From: Planctomycetales bacterium 4484_113
GTDB taxonomy: Bacteria; 4484-113
NCBI GenBank assembly: GCA_002050035.1
Contig: MVCR01000007.1
Coordinates: forward strand, 1-35,628
Length of the DNA stretch: 35,628 nucleotides
Direction: 5' to 3'
Positions 35,558 to 35,628 of the stretch are shown one piece after another; position 1 is the first letter of the stretch; every line of letters begins with the position of its first letter. The notes beneath the pieces were generated by a model. It saw nothing but the letters and a program-made list of their open reading frames with translations, was not told the DNA's origin and ran no database searches. The translations under genes were made by a program, and so were the position numbers.

Positions 35558-35574
35558 TATAATCACCCGGGTGA
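35558..35574 (+). promoter_or_regulatory. Promoter and palindromic operator of the last hicB
   Basis: A perfect TATAAT (35558-35563) overlaps by one base a perfect 12-bp palindrome TCACCCGGGTGA (35563-35574). The palindrome covers the expected transcription start. This is the usual position for an autoregulatory operator of an antitoxin gene. Confidence 0.5.
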
Positions 35575-35579
35575 ATGCT

Positions 35580-35628
35580 ATGGTCTACAAGGTGCTGGTA
35601 CATAAGGCGGAGGAGGGCGGCTTCTGGG
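35580..35628 (+). CDS. HicB-like antitoxin, cut by the window end
   Basis: The 16 codons before the window end read MVYKVLVHKAEEGGFW, matching HicB N-termini. ATG 35580 is chosen over ATG 35575, which is out of frame. The rest of the gene lies outside the window. Confidence 0.65.
   Translation, partial: MVYKVLVHKAEEGGFW

Overview
The window is bacterial chromosomal DNA of moderately high GC using the standard code. It carries a complete F-type ATP synthase operon, type IV pilus motor genes, a dockerin-bearing lipoprotein and a SpoIVB/S55-like exported protein. This mix fits a deep-branching lineage such as Armatimonadota or a relative. That placement is inference from gene content only; there is no rRNA or marker tree here.

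Layout. Positions 1-2415 (minus strand): tRNA-Arg(CCT), an unknown membrane-anchored protein and a conserved protein often annotated as quinate 5-dehydrogenase. A 48-bp divergent promoter region with a perfect 9-bp inverted repeat separates these from positions 2464-10513, the ATP synthase operon in the order atpZ-atpI-atpB-atpE-atpF-atpH-atpA-[151-aa unknown]-atpG-[54-aa candidate ORF]-atpD-atpC. A murA reading frame (10503-11814) follows, overlapping atpC, but it is broken by a 26-bp tandem duplication and an internal deletion. A eukaryotic-type citrate synthase lies convergently (12035-13306, minus). metG (13818-15809), a dockerin/hydrolase lipoprotein and then argS follow on the plus strand.

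The four-gene cluster starting with argS (18045-23016) is the most intriguing part. Its second gene is a 587-aa protein that I read as a remote homologue of the acetyl-CoA synthase beta subunit (AcsB/CdhC). It keeps all four iron-sulfur cysteines at the exact family spacing but has lost the Cys-Gly-Cys motif that binds the distal nickel. It is followed by a YbjN-like protein and a nitrilase-family amidohydrolase. Positions 23013-31813 (minus strand) encode the S55-like protein, a type IV prepilin with its own promoter, 5' hairpin and terminator, then pilC, pilT, pilB and an S4-domain protein. Positions 31861-35628 are accessory in character: a UbiD decarboxylase, a HicB/HicA toxin-antitoxin pair whose toxin has no start codon, a duplicated remnant of the ubiD 3' end, a SIR2-like probable defence protein and two more HicB-like genes, the last cut by the window edge.

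Two classes of gene start are visible. Many genes have good Shine-Dalgarno sites (the pilin gene has the full ten-base AAGGAGGTGA). Several others (atpZ, argS, the SIR2 gene, perhaps ubiD and metG) have a -10 box ending only a few bases before the start codon, which predicts leaderless mRNAs. The hexamer TAGAAT recurs as the likely -10 element.
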